A program made the position numbers and the translations under genes. A stretch of 8,095 nt of DNA, from contig CALJDH010000117.1 in assembly GCA_938023895.1 (NCBI GenBank), positions 1 through 8,095 on the forward strand, written 5' to 3'. The stretch's first letter is position 1; every line of letters starts with the position of its first letter. Below, in pieces: positions 1 to 6,325 of the stretch. The notes under the pieces were generated by a model that was not told the DNA's origin, made no database searches, and saw nothing but the letters and a program-made list of their open reading frames with translations. Origin of the DNA: an uncultured Aliiroseovarius sp. (GTDB lineage Bacteria > Pseudomonadota > Alphaproteobacteria > Rhodobacterales > Rhodobacteraceae).

Positions 1-632
1 GTGGCTTCATCGCGCGAGTCGATGATCCAGCGATAGGCGTGCAGCAGTGCGGCCGGTCCAAGATAGCGATCACCGTTCCACCAGTAGCTCGGGCACGAGG
101 TCGAGCAGCTGGCGCACATTACGCATTCATACAGACCGTCAAGCTTCTTGCGGTCCTCGATGGACTGCTTCCACTCTTTCGCGGGGCGATTGGTCTTGGT
201 TTCCAGCCACGGCATGATCGAGGCGTGCTGCGCATAGAAGTGCGTCAGGTCCGGGATCAGATCTTTCACAACCGGCATGTGCGGCAGCGGATAGATCTTA
301 ACGTCGCCTTTGATCTCGTCCATGCCATAGATACAGGCCAACGTGTTGATCCCGTCGATGTTCATCGCACAGGAGCCACAGATGCCTTCACGGCACGAGC
401 GGCGGAAGGTCAGGGTCGGATCAATCTCGTTCTTGATCTTGATCAGCGCGTCCAGAACCATCGGACCACACTTGTCCATGTCCAGGAAATAGGTGTCCAC
501 ACGGGGGTTTTCACCATCATCCGGGTTCCAGCGATAGATCTGGAACTTGCGGACATTGGTCGCACCCTCGGGCTTGGGCCATGTCTTGCCGACGCGAACG
601 GTCGAGTTCTTGGGGAGCTTGAATTGTACCAT
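1..632 (-). CDS. sdhB: Succinate dehydrogenase iron-sulfur subunit (3' end outside window)
   Basis: This is the electron-transfer subunit of complex II. It passes electrons from the SdhA flavin through three Fe-S clusters to quinone at the cytoplasmic face of the membrane. The first 210 residues are present and the gene runs off the left edge; the family is usually about 260 residues. The N-terminal ferredoxin domain holds the [2Fe-2S] ligands C80, C85, C88 and C100 (CREGICGSC motif). The C-terminal domain begins with [18 protein letters not shown], giving [4Fe-4S] ligands C170, C173 and C176, the first [3Fe-4S] ligand C180, and W185 at the position of the E. coli quinone-site Trp164. The remaining cluster cysteines would lie beyond the window. 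The ATG at 632 is set by a strong AAGGAGGA six bases upstream, which overlaps the sdhA stop codon. It is the last visible gene of sdhCDAB. Confidence 0.97.
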   Translation of the reverse strand, partial: MVQFKLPKNSTVRVGKTWPKPEGATNVRKFQIYRWNPDDGENPRVDTYFLDMDKCGPMVLDALIKIKNEIDPTLTFRRSCREGICGSCAMNIDGINTLACIYGMDEIKGDVKIYPLPHMPVVKDLIPDLTHFYAQHASIMPWLETKTNRPAKEWKQSIEDRKKLDGLYECVMCASCSTSCPSYWWNGDRYLGPAALLHAYRWIIDSRDEA

Positions 633-638
633 CTGGCG

Positions 639-647
639 TCCTCCTTA
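639..647 (-). promoter_or_regulatory. sdhB Shine-Dalgarno fused to the sdhA stop codon
   Basis: On the minus strand the sequence is TAAGGAGGA. The TAA (647-645) ends sdhA, and its two A residues start the AAGGAGGA ribosome-binding site of sdhB, with a six-base spacer to the ATG at 632. A ribosome finishing sdhA therefore stops on the sdhB initiation site, which suggests translational coupling and would help keep the two catalytic subunits in equal amounts. The coupling is an inference; the overlap is seen directly. Confidence 0.85.
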
Positions 648-2450
648 GAACGTACGCGCTTTGGGCGCGATTTTCTTCAGTTCGATGCCGCCTTCGGCTT
701 CGGTGGTCAGCGGATCAACGACGACCGGACGATAGGACAGGTCGACCTTGTTGCCATCTACGCGGCTGACAGTGTGGACGCGCCACTTCTTGTCGTCGCG
801 TTCAGGGAAGTCCTCGTGCGCGTGGGCGCCGCGGCTTTCTTCGCGGGCTTCTGCGCCGTGAATCGTTGCCAAGGCGTTCGGCATCAGGTTTGCCAGTTCC
901 AGCGTTTCCATCAGGTCCGAGTTCCAGATTAGCGAGCGATCGGTCACGGCCAAGTCGTCCATCTTGGCGGCCACAGCGGTCATCTTCTCGACGCCTTCTT
1001 TCATGGTCTTGGCGGTACGGAATACGGCAGCGTCAGCTTGCATCGTCTTCTGCATTTCCAGACGCAGATCAGCGGTCGGAACCGCGCCGCTTGCGTTGCG
1101 CAGACCGTCGAAGCGATCGAATGCTGCGTCAACCGAAGCTTGGTTCAGAACCGGGTTCGGCGCTTCAGCGTCGACAACCTTGCCAGCGCGGATCGCGGCG
1201 GCGCGGCCGAAGACCACAAGGTCGATCAGCGAGTTCGAGCCCAGACGGTTCGCGCCGTGCACCGAGGCACAGCCCGCTTCACCCACGGCCATCAGGCCGG
1301 GAACAACGCCGGTTGGGTCATCTTTGGTTGGGTTCAGAACTTCACCCCAATAGTTGGTCGGGATGCCGCCCATGTTGTAGTGCACCGTCGGCAGAACCGG
1401 GATCGGTTCCTTGGTCACGTCAACACCGGCAAAGATCTTGGCGCTTTCCGAAATGCCGGGCAGGCGTTCGGCCAGCGCGTCGGCGGGCAGGTGATCCAGG
1501 TGCAGGAAGATGTGGTCGCCTTCAGCACCCACACCGCGGCCTTCGCGGATCTCCATCGTCATCGAGCGGGATACATAGTCGCGCGGGGCAAGGTCTTTAT
1601 ACTGGGGCGCATAACGCTCCATGAAACGCTCGCCTTCCGAGTTGACCAGATAGCCACCCTCGCCACGCGCACCTTCGGTGATCAGGCAGCCCGAACCGTA
1701 GATGCCGGTCGGGTGGAACTGAACGAATTCCATGTCCTGCAGGGCCAGACCCGCACGGGCCACCATGCCGCCACCGTCGCCGGTGCAGGTGTGGGCCGAG
1801 GTGGCCGAGAAGTAGGCGCGGCCATAGCCGCCCGTGGCCAGCACAACCATCTTCGCGTTGAAGACGTGGAATGTGCCGTCATCCAGCTTCCAGCAGACAA
1901 CACCCTGACACTGACCGTCTTCCGACATGATCAGGTCTACGGCGAAGTACTCGATGTAGAATTCAGCGTTGTTCTTGACCGACTGGCCATAAAGCGTGTG
2001 CAGGATCGCGTGGCCGGTCCGGTCAGCGGCGGCGCAGGTACGCTGTACCGCGGGGCCTTCACCGAACTCGGTGGTGTGGCCGCCGAAGGGGCGCTGATAG
2101 ATCTTGCCTTCTTCGGTGCGCGAGAAGGGAACGCCGTAATGCTCCAGCTCGTACACCGCTTTGGGTGCCTCGCGGGCCAAGTATTCCATCGCATCCGTGT
2201 CGCCCAGCCAGTCCGAGCCTTTCACGGTGTCGTACATGTGCCACTGCCAGTTGTCCGGGCCCATGTTGGACAGGGACGCGGCGATGCCGCCCTGTGCTGC
2301 AACAGTGTGCGAGCGGGTCGGGAAAACTTTGGTCACACAAGCGGTGCGCAGACCTTGTTCGGCCATGCCAAGCGTGGCCCGCAGACCAGCGCCACCGGCG
2401 CCGACCACGACCACGTCATATTCGTGTGTTTCGTATTCGTAAGCTGCCAT
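645..2450 (-). CDS. sdhA: Succinate dehydrogenase flavoprotein subunit
   Basis: This is the catalytic subunit of complex II. It oxidises succinate to fumarate and passes two electrons to covalently bound FAD, then to SdhB. The 601 residues match the usual alphaproteobacterial length. The Rossmann dinucleotide motif GAGGAG is at residues 17-22. The SHTVAAQGG motif places the covalent FAD histidine at H48. Further family motifs are [14 protein letters not shown], the catalytic-arginine segment [11 protein letters not shown], the [15 protein letters not shown] loop, and the capping-domain/FAD segment [19 protein letters not shown]. The protein ends with the basic tail [10 protein letters not shown]. 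The ATG at 2450 follows sdhD by 18 bases, with GGAG about 10 bases upstream. It is a cytoplasmic peripheral membrane protein held on the membrane by SdhCD. No truncation or missing key residue is visible. Confidence 0.98.
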   Translation of the reverse strand: MAAYEYETHEYDVVVVGAGGAGLRATLGMAEQGLRTACVTKVFPTRSHTVAAQGGIAASLSNMGPDNWQWHMYDTVKGSDWLGDTDAMEYLAREAPKAVYELEHYGVPFSRTEEGKIYQRPFGGHTTEFGEGPAVQRTCAAADRTGHAILHTLYGQSVKNNAEFYIEYFAVDLIMSEDGQCQGVVCWKLDDGTFHVFNAKMVVLATGGYGRAYFSATSAHTCTGDGGGMVARAGLALQDMEFVQFHPTGIYGSGCLITEGARGEGGYLVNSEGERFMERYAPQYKDLAPRDYVSRSMTMEIREGRGVGAEGDHIFLHLDHLPADALAERLPGISESAKIFAGVDVTKEPIPVLPTVHYNMGGIPTNYWGEVLNPTKDDPTGVVPGLMAVGEAGCASVHGANRLGSNSLIDLVVFGRAAAIRAGKVVDAEAPNPVLNQASVDAAFDRFDGLRNASGAVPTADLRLEMQKTMQADAAVFRTAKTMKEGVEKMTAVAAKMDDLAVTDRSLIWNSDLMETLELANLMPNALATIHGAEAREESRGAHAHEDFPERDDKKWRVHTVSRVDGNKVDLSYRPVVVDPLTTEAEGGIELKKIAPKARTF

Positions 2451-2468
2451 TTTGGGTGCTCTCCGGTC

Positions 2469-2840
2469 TTAAAAGGCGATGCGGCCGAGGCCATAAAGGC
2501 CAATTGCCAGAACGGTGTAGGCCACTGCGGTGCAAGCAACGACCAAGACTTTCTTGGTCACGCCGCGCGAATAATCCTCGATCACGACCTGAATGCCGTG
2601 ACGGAAGTGAACCATCGACACAACAAGCGTCATTGCGGCGACAATTGCGGGGAAGGGGCGCTGGTAATAAGCGATCGCTTCTTCGTAGGGCAGGCCAAGG
2701 GCACAGCCGAAGGTCAGTGCGAACAGCGGCATAAGGATCAGAAGGCCAACAGCCGAGATGGCCTGTCCCCAGAAATGTTCCGTACCCGAACCCGAAGAGC
2801 CTTTGCCCACGGCGCGTTTGCGGTCAGTCATGTATTGCAT
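2469..2840 (-). CDS. sdhD: Succinate dehydrogenase membrane anchor subunit SdhD
   Basis: This is a small membrane subunit of complex II. With SdhC it anchors the SdhAB dimer, binds heme b and forms the quinone site. It has 123 residues with three hydrophobic helices near 28-48, 63-79 and 94-119. The segment H78-FRHGIQVVIE-D89-Y90 keeps the spacing of the E. coli SdhD heme ligand His71 and the quinone-site residues Asp82 and Tyr83. The N-terminal 20 residues are polar and Gly/Ser-rich, as in other alphaproteobacterial SdhD. Of two possible starts, M1 (2840) and M4 (2831), M1 is chosen because AAGGAG lies six bases upstream of it. That site overlaps the sdhC stop codon. The gene lies between sdhC and sdhA, 10 bases after the sdhC stop. 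Confidence 0.95.
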   Translation of the reverse strand: MQYMTDRKRAVGKGSSGSGTEHFWGQAISAVGLLILMPLFALTFGCALGLPYEEAIAYYQRPFPAIVAAMTLVVSMVHFRHGIQVVIEDYSRGVTKKVLVVACTAVAYTVLAIGLYGLGRIAF

Positions 2841-2845
2841 AGCGG

Positions 2846-2853
2846 ACTCCTTA
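2846..2853 (-). promoter_or_regulatory. sdhD Shine-Dalgarno fused to the sdhC stop codon
   Basis: The minus strand reads TAAGGAGT. The TAA at 2853-2851 ends sdhC and provides the AA of the AAGGAG ribosome-binding site for sdhD, with a six-base spacer to the ATG at 2840. It is the same arrangement as at the sdhA/sdhB junction and fixes the sdhD start at 2840. Confidence 0.85.
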
Positions 2854-3234
2854 CACGATCAGGGCGACGATGATCGCCAGAACGACGGACCCGACGATGA
2901 CGCCAATGCCCATTTTCTCGGCTGTTTCGACTTCAAGGCCGATGCCGATGTCCCAGATCAGGTGACGCAGGCCGGACAGTGCGTGGTAGCACAGCGCCCA
3001 GAGCGCAAGGAACATGATCACGTCCCCGATGAACGAGGTCATCAGACCGTTCACAACATCATAATATCCTGCACCCAGCGACGCGGCGAAGAACCACCAT
3101 GCGACCAAGATCGCAGCGCCCAGCAGGGCGACCCCGGTGATCCGGGCGAAGATCGAGGTGATGGAGGTCAGCTGCGGGCGGTATACTTGCAGATGCGGAG
3201 AAAGAGGACGGTTGCCTCTGTTCACGTCGGCCAT
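2851..3234 (-). CDS. sdhC: Succinate dehydrogenase cytochrome b556 subunit SdhC
   Basis: This is the other membrane anchor of complex II and shares heme b and the ubiquinone site with SdhD. It has 127 residues, the normal length. It opens with the SdhC signature RPLSPHLQVYR (residues 9-19). S27 and R31 fall at the same residue numbers as the E. coli SdhC quinone-site Ser27 and Arg31. H84, in the motif HALSGLRHLIWD, matches the E. coli heme ligand His84, and H91 is also conserved. Three hydrophobic helices lie near 31-53, 65-86 and 105-127. The frame stays open upstream to 3450, but the ATG at 3234 is chosen because AAGGAGG (3246-3240) sits five bases before it and the family signature starts right after it. 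The extra 72 upstream codons do not look like SdhC. It is the first gene of sdhCDAB. Confidence 0.97.
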   Translation of the reverse strand: MADVNRGNRPLSPHLQVYRPQLTSITSIFARITGVALLGAAILVAWWFFAASLGAGYYDVVNGLMTSFIGDVIMFLALWALCYHALSGLRHLIWDIGIGLEVETAEKMGIGVIVGSVVLAIIVALIV

Positions 3235-3310
3235 GGCGGCCTCCTTCTGTCTGTTTCGACTTTGCGACAGGAATAGCGCCTTTTGCGGCACTGAGTCACG
3301 CAAGAAGCGA

Positions 3311-3323
3311 CCCGAAAGTCGGG
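3311..3323. other. Short perfect inverted repeat in the sdhC leader
   Basis: CCCGA and TCGGG arms are separated by AAG, giving a five-base-pair stem with a three-base loop. It lies about 80 bases upstream of the sdhC ATG and could form a small RNA hairpin if transcription starts further upstream. The arm TCGGGAATT resembles TCGGAATT in the larger inverted repeat at 3405-3427. It is short enough to be chance. Confidence 0.35.
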
Positions 3324-3356
3324 AATTTTGCGCTAACGGGGGTGTTTTTGGGGGCT

Positions 3357-3388
3357 TGTGATCACAGTTTTTGCGTATGTGATCACAG
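3357..3388. promoter_or_regulatory. Tandem palindromic operator pair upstream of sdhC
   Basis: The perfect 10-bp palindrome TGTGATCACA occurs at 3357-3366 and again at 3378-3387. Both copies are followed by G, so the exact repeat is 11 bp with a period of 21 bp, two turns of the DNA helix. Two dimers bound here would sit on the same face of the DNA. The pair is 123-154 bases upstream of the sdhC ATG, a normal place for an operator or activator site. The sites lack the six-base spacer of CRP sites (TGTGA-N6-TCACA). I cannot name the protein that binds them. Confidence 0.7.
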
Positions 3389-3404
3389 ATTTGTATGCCG
3401 TTGT

Positions 3405-3427
3405 ATTCCGACTTTAATGGTCGGAAT
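3405..3427. repeat. Perfect 8-bp inverted repeat between the glycosyltransferase and sdhC
   Basis: ATTCCGAC (3405-3412) and GTCGGAAT (3420-3427) flank the seven-base loop TTTAATG. No run of T follows on the minus strand, so it is not a typical intrinsic terminator for the glycosyltransferase, which would end at 3517. It could be a further operator just upstream of the TGTGATCACA pair, or an RNA hairpin. Confidence 0.5.
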
Positions 3428-3516
3428 TCCCGTGCGAGACCTTGCCGCAACCGCCATCCAGCCGCGCAATGCGCTAAATCGAAATGGCAAGTGGGGCTTC
3501 AGTTGGAGCGCCAGTT

Positions 3517-3660
3517 TTAGAGCACCTTCGAGAAACGGCTCGGAATTTTCAGACGTACCTCGGCATCGACATCGCCGTAACTCATGGTCCAACCGTCCAT
3601 GTTCATGCGTGTCTTTGGCTGGCGGATGACATTACTGCGCATCGCCTCCCAAAACAGGGG
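3517..3660 (-). pseudogene. Out-of-frame C-terminal segment of the glycosyltransferase
   Basis: Read on the minus strand from the CCC codon at 3660-3658 to the TAA at 3519-3517, this frame gives 47 residues of protein-like sequence. It begins PLFWEAMRSNVIRQPKTR, continues through NMDGWTMSYGDVDAEV, and ends PSRFSKVL. It is offset by one base from the glycosyltransferase frame. The offset falls in a run of five C (minus strand, 3661-3657); a sixth C would join the two frames into one 334-residue protein. The in-frame tail it replaces (PCFGRRCAVMSSASQRHA) is Cys/Arg/Ser-rich and does not look like a real domain end. A real mutation, a sequencing error, or recoding at the C run could each explain it; I favour the first two. 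Confidence 0.75.
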
Positions 3661-4520
3661 GCTGCATCGTCCAGATCCAGCACAGGCATCAAATCTGACT
3701 GACGCATGCGGTTCGCGTACCGAGACATGTGGTTGGACCAGTAACCTTTCGCGTATTGATGCGCCTTGTCCAGATGAGGATTGTCCACAAAACTGGTTTG
3801 CCGCAAATGATCGATTTCCTGATTGATGGCTCGATCAGCGAAATGCAAATGAACCAGATAGGCATCTTCCGCCAGCTCTGGATAGTGGTTGGAATAGTGA
3901 AAACCGGCCGCGAACTCGATCCGGTCGGAAACGATCACCGGTTTACAAAACTGATAACGGGTGCGTGACATAGTGCGCTGCGCAAAGATCGGTTGCGTCA
4001 AATCCAGTGCACCAGCGTCCGGGTCGTCAAGCAGGTCGAGATTGAACGGTTTGAGCGATTGGTTCCGCCCTCGGCGTGCTTCGACATAGTCAAGCAGCTG
4101 ACCACCTTTGGCCGGATCCACGATCACCATCTCGTCGACATCACCAACTATAACCGTTTTGTACTCGGCCAGAAGAAACGACACCGCGCCGGCGGCCAGA
4201 TCTGACTTGCGCCGCGCAAAGAGAGCGTCGACCCGACTGCGCGGAAGGCCATAGATGCGGCACCCCTCGGCGACGCGTGACACCATCGGGTCATCACCAT
4301 GTGCAAAAACAAAAAGGTTCTCGCGGCCAAGCTGACCGGCGTAATAGTCGACCCACTTCTTAAGATAGGCTTCCTCGTTCCAAACGAAGGTGACTGCCGC
4401 CAGGGGTTTGCGTGTGTCGTTCTCGATAACCGGGGGCGCAGTTGGCTTTGCACGGTAGGTGGCGCTTGCCTGCAGTCCGGCCCCCTTGATGCGCGCGGCG
4501 ATACGCTTAATGCGTTTCAT
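3603..4520 (-). CDS. Putative glycosyltransferase (family 2-like), probably frameshifted near its 3' end
   Basis: The 305-residue open frame has a basic N-terminus followed by a GT-A-like fold. The beta-strand/NEE motif AAVTFVWNEEAYLKKWVDYY is at residues 41-60, FVFAHGDD at 70-77, and a DxD-type metal and nucleotide-sugar motif, VGDVDEM, with D127 and D129. This pattern fits the Glyco_tranf_2_4-type glycosyltransferases common in Roseobacter genomes; donor and acceptor sugars cannot be inferred. There is no signal peptide or membrane helix. The ATG at 4520 has AAAGGA about 10 bases upstream. The last 18 codons appear to be read out of frame: family-like sequence continues one frame over to 3517. 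Two sampled 60-base stretches (3781-3900) are 45-47% GC, while an sdhA stretch (1201-1260) is about 68%. This may indicate acquisition by transfer, though an AT-richer sdhA stretch (1921-1980) is about 48%. It separates the hydratase operon from sdhC. Confidence 0.75.
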   Translation of the reverse strand: MKRIKRIAARIKGAGLQASATYRAKPTAPPVIENDTRKPLAAVTFVWNEEAYLKKWVDYYAGQLGRENLFVFAHGDDPMVSRVAEGCRIYGLPRSRVDALFARRKSDLAAGAVSFLLAEYKTVIVGDVDEMVIVDPAKGGQLLDYVEARRGRNQSLKPFNLDLLDDPDAGALDLTQPIFAQRTMSRTRYQFCKPVIVSDRIEFAAGFHYSNHYPELAEDAYLVHLHFADRAINQEIDHLRQTSFVDNPHLDKAHQYAKGYWSNHMSRYANRMRQSDLMPVLDLDDAAPCFGRRCAVMSSASQRHA

Positions 4521-4607
4521 GAAACAACGTCCTTTAATTGGTCGACGACCTCATCGCACAATGCCTGTCGTCTTTAAAGGGTTGCGACTTTGCGTTGTCG
4601 AAGCGGG

Positions 4608-4643
4608 CATGGCTTGAGACCAAAGTCGTAGCCTCAAGCCATG
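4608..4643 (-). terminator. Hairpin downstream of mesaconyl-CoA hydratase (terminator-like, no U tract)
   Basis: CATGGCTTGAG (4608-4618) and CTCAAGCCATG (4633-4643) form a perfect 11-bp stem with a 14-base loop. It begins six bases after the hydratase TAA at 4650. This is where a 3' transcript end or RNA-stabilising hairpin would be expected. No T run follows on the minus strand, so intrinsic termination is uncertain. It is the only notable structure in the 129-base gap 4521-4649. Confidence 0.5.
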
Positions 4644-4649
4644 TTGCAC

Positions 4650-5684
4650 TTATTTCGGCATCAACGCCCAATAGTCGAGGTCCAGCATGACCTCGGGCAA
4701 GTACCTGCCGTCTTCGCCCTTCAAGGCAAATTCGGGCGCACCATGCTTGACGGCAACCAGACGCAGGCGCACAGCACCCACGCCCGGGGCGTCGGTGTCA
4801 GCCTTGTCCAGCACCTCGGACCATGCACGGATCGTATCGCCCGAGAAGCAGGGATTTGCGTGTGCGCCACCATTCAGACCGACGATCATCTGCGCGTTGG
4901 CCAAGCCGTTGAACGACAGCGCACGCGCCATCGAGATCACGTGCCCGCCGTAGATCAGGCGCTGACCGTCCGGGCGGAAGGTGGCGTCGAAATGCACCTT
5001 CGCGGTGTTCTGCCACAGGCGGGTCGCCATCATGTGCTCGGCTTCTTCGACCGTCACGCCGTCAACGTGATCGATCTTTTCGCCGACCTCGTAGTCGCCC
5101 CAGCGATGCGGCTCGCCCGCCAGCGTGAAATCGTAGTCCTCGAACGACAGACTTTCGGGGATCGACAGGTCGGATGCTTCCAGCACGCCTTTCAGCTCGG
5201 GGATCACGGTCTCGGGCGCGGGGGCGTCCAGGTCGCCTTTGCGCACCATTACCCAGCGCACATATTCCATCACCGGTTCGCCCATCTGGTTGAACCCACG
5301 CGTGCGGACCCAAACGACACCCGACTTCCCGTTCGAGTTTTGCTTCAGCCCGATCACCTCGGATTGCGAGCGCAGCGTGTCGCCGGGATAGACGGGCTTC
5401 AGCCAGCGGCCTTCGGCATAGCCAAGGTTCGCTACAGCGTTCAGCGAGATATCCGGCACGGTTTTGCCAAACACCACGTGGAACGCGATCAGGTCGTCGA
5501 TGGGCGAACCTTCCAGCCCGCAGGCACCTGCAAATTCATCCGAGGAATACAGCGCATGACGGGCAGGGTAGAGCGCGTGATAGAGGGCGCGTTCGCCCTC
5601 GGCCACAGTGCGCGGCACGGCGTGGTCGATCACGTCGCCCAGCTTGTAATCTTCAAAGAAGCGTCCGGGATTGGTTTTGGCCAT
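4650..5684 (-). CDS. mch: Mesaconyl-CoA hydratase (MaoC-like double hotdog)
   Basis: This is a cytoplasmic hydratase of the ethylmalonyl-CoA pathway. It adds water to mesaconyl-C1-CoA to give beta-methylmalyl-CoA, which a malyl-CoA lyase splits into glyoxylate and propionyl-CoA. The 344 residues match the family length (about 343 in R. sphaeroides). There are two MaoC/hotdog halves: residues about 8-150, starting GRFFEDYKLGDVIDH, and about 190-340, starting HRWGDYEVGEKIDHVDG. In the second half N226-TAKV-H231 sits where R-specific enoyl-CoA hydratases have the D-x4-H pair, so Asn appears to replace Asp. I take this as a feature of the mesaconyl-CoA branch rather than damage. The frame can start at a TTG (5687), but the adjacent ATG at 5684 is preferred because GGAG then has a seven-base spacer. 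It follows nnrU by 69 bases. Confidence 0.9.
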   Translation of the reverse strand: MAKTNPGRFFEDYKLGDVIDHAVPRTVAEGERALYHALYPARHALYSSDEFAGACGLEGSPIDDLIAFHVVFGKTVPDISLNAVANLGYAEGRWLKPVYPGDTLRSQSEVIGLKQNSNGKSGVVWVRTRGFNQMGEPVMEYVRWVMVRKGDLDAPAPETVIPELKGVLEASDLSIPESLSFEDYDFTLAGEPHRWGDYEVGEKIDHVDGVTVEEAEHMMATRLWQNTAKVHFDATFRPDGQRLIYGGHVISMARALSFNGLANAQMIVGLNGGAHANPCFSGDTIRAWSEVLDKADTDAPGVGAVRLRLVAVKHGAPEFALKGEDGRYLPEVMLDLDYWALMPK

Positions 5685-5753
5685 CAAAGCTCTCCAAATG
5701 TCGGGGCGGGCGCAGGTGATGGCCCACCGGTGTTAGTGTGCGCGCAGGTCAGG

Positions 5754-6302
5754 CTACGCGCCGAACGGGGTCGGGCCGATCAGCCCGTGAATATATCCGA
5801 TGATCGCCAGCAGGATGATCGAGGCGACAAAGAACATGGCATCCTTGGCGACGGTGCCTTTCGGGTTCGGTTGCCAGTCGGGTTCCGAACGATTGATCAC
5901 AATGATTTCCAGCACCGCCCAGATCGTCAGCGCCCCGAATAGGATCATCGACGCCATATCCGGGTTCACGATGATGTGTGACACGGACCACAGGATGAAG
6001 CCGGTCAGCATCGGGTGGCGCATCTTGTAAAAGAGGGCGCCCTTCGATGGGCCGGGGCTCATAAAGTAGAGGGCGAACAGGACCATCAGGTTGTTCACGT
6101 GCCGCAACGCGGGCGGGTAGGTGTGCACGTCGAAGCTTTCCGTCGCGCGATACCCCATCACCAAGAAGACCACGCTGATCAGGATCACAAGCGCGGATAC
6201 TCCCTTAGCCCGCGGCCCCATGTTTTCGTGGGCAGCGGGCAGGGCGCGTTTCCAGAAATGTCCGACATACCACAGGGCAAGTCCGGCGATCAGCAACGTC
6301 AT
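5754..6302 (-). CDS. NnrU-family integral membrane protein
   Basis: This 182-residue protein has about six hydrophobic helices (near 1-14, 35-51, 67-82, 99-112, 116-136 and 153-173). It carries the NnrU family signature RHPMLTGFILWSVSHIIVNPD, with H96 and H109. NnrU was named for a role with nitrite/nitric oxide reduction in Rhodobacter. The wider family includes the plant zeta-carotene isomerase Z-ISO, a heme-containing membrane isomerase, so conserved histidines such as H15, H96 and H109 are candidate metal or heme ligands. Its job here is unknown. The ATG at 6302 has AAGGA about eight bases upstream and lies 23 bases after the preceding CitE-family gene, so the two are probably cotranscribed. 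No nitrite or nitric oxide reductase gene is visible nearby. Confidence 0.85.
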   Translation of the reverse strand: MTLLIAGLALWYVGHFWKRALPAAHENMGPRAKGVSALVILISVVFLVMGYRATESFDVHTYPPALRHVNNLMVLFALYFMSPGPSKGALFYKMRHPMLTGFILWSVSHIIVNPDMASMILFGALTIWAVLEIIVINRSEPDWQPNPKGTVAKDAMFFVASIILLAIIGYIHGLIGPTPFGA

Positions 6303-6325
6303 GGCGAGGTTCCTTTAGAGGGGCC

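Larger units (their letters stand above)
3235..3516. promoter_or_regulatory. sdhCDAB leader and promoter region
   Basis: This is 282 bases without a convincing gene, between the end of the repaired glycosyltransferase frame and sdhC. It should carry the sdh promoter. It holds two TGTGATCACAG sites, hairpins at 3311-3323 and 3405-3427, and TTTGCG on the plus strand at 3261, 3282, 3327 and 3370 (first T). A C5-A5-C-A-C5 stretch also lies on the minus strand near 3354-3338. I could not pick a convincing -35/-10 pair; a TGACTC...TATTCC pair with a 17-base spacer (near 3296-3268 on the minus strand) is weak. Confidence 0.6.

Noticed and set aside
39..932. Plus-strand 297-codon open frame opposite sdhB and the end of sdhA
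   Set aside because: It is antisense to sdhB, whose cluster cysteines are all in frame; the composition is that of a mirror frame.
1038..2873. Plus-strand 611-codon open frame opposite sdhA and sdhD
   Set aside because: It is antisense to two well-supported genes, has no recognisable domain and no good ribosome-binding site. Such long mirror frames are usual in GC-rich coding DNA.
3357..3388. CRP or FNR sites
   Set aside because: The palindrome has no spacer between TGTGA and TCACA as CRP needs, and it is not TTGAT-N4-ATCAA as FNR needs.
3235..3450. 72-codon N-terminal extension of sdhC
   Set aside because: SdhC homology starts at the ATG at 3234 right after AAGGAGG, and the extension runs through the operator region.
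3464..3474. GCGCAATGCGC near-palindrome
   Set aside because: It is a single short copy in GC-rich DNA with no repeat or position-specific support.
4641..5942. Plus-strand 433-codon open frame opposite mch
   Set aside because: It lies opposite a full-length hydratase gene and part of nnrU, with His/Arg/Gln-rich mirror-type composition and no motif.
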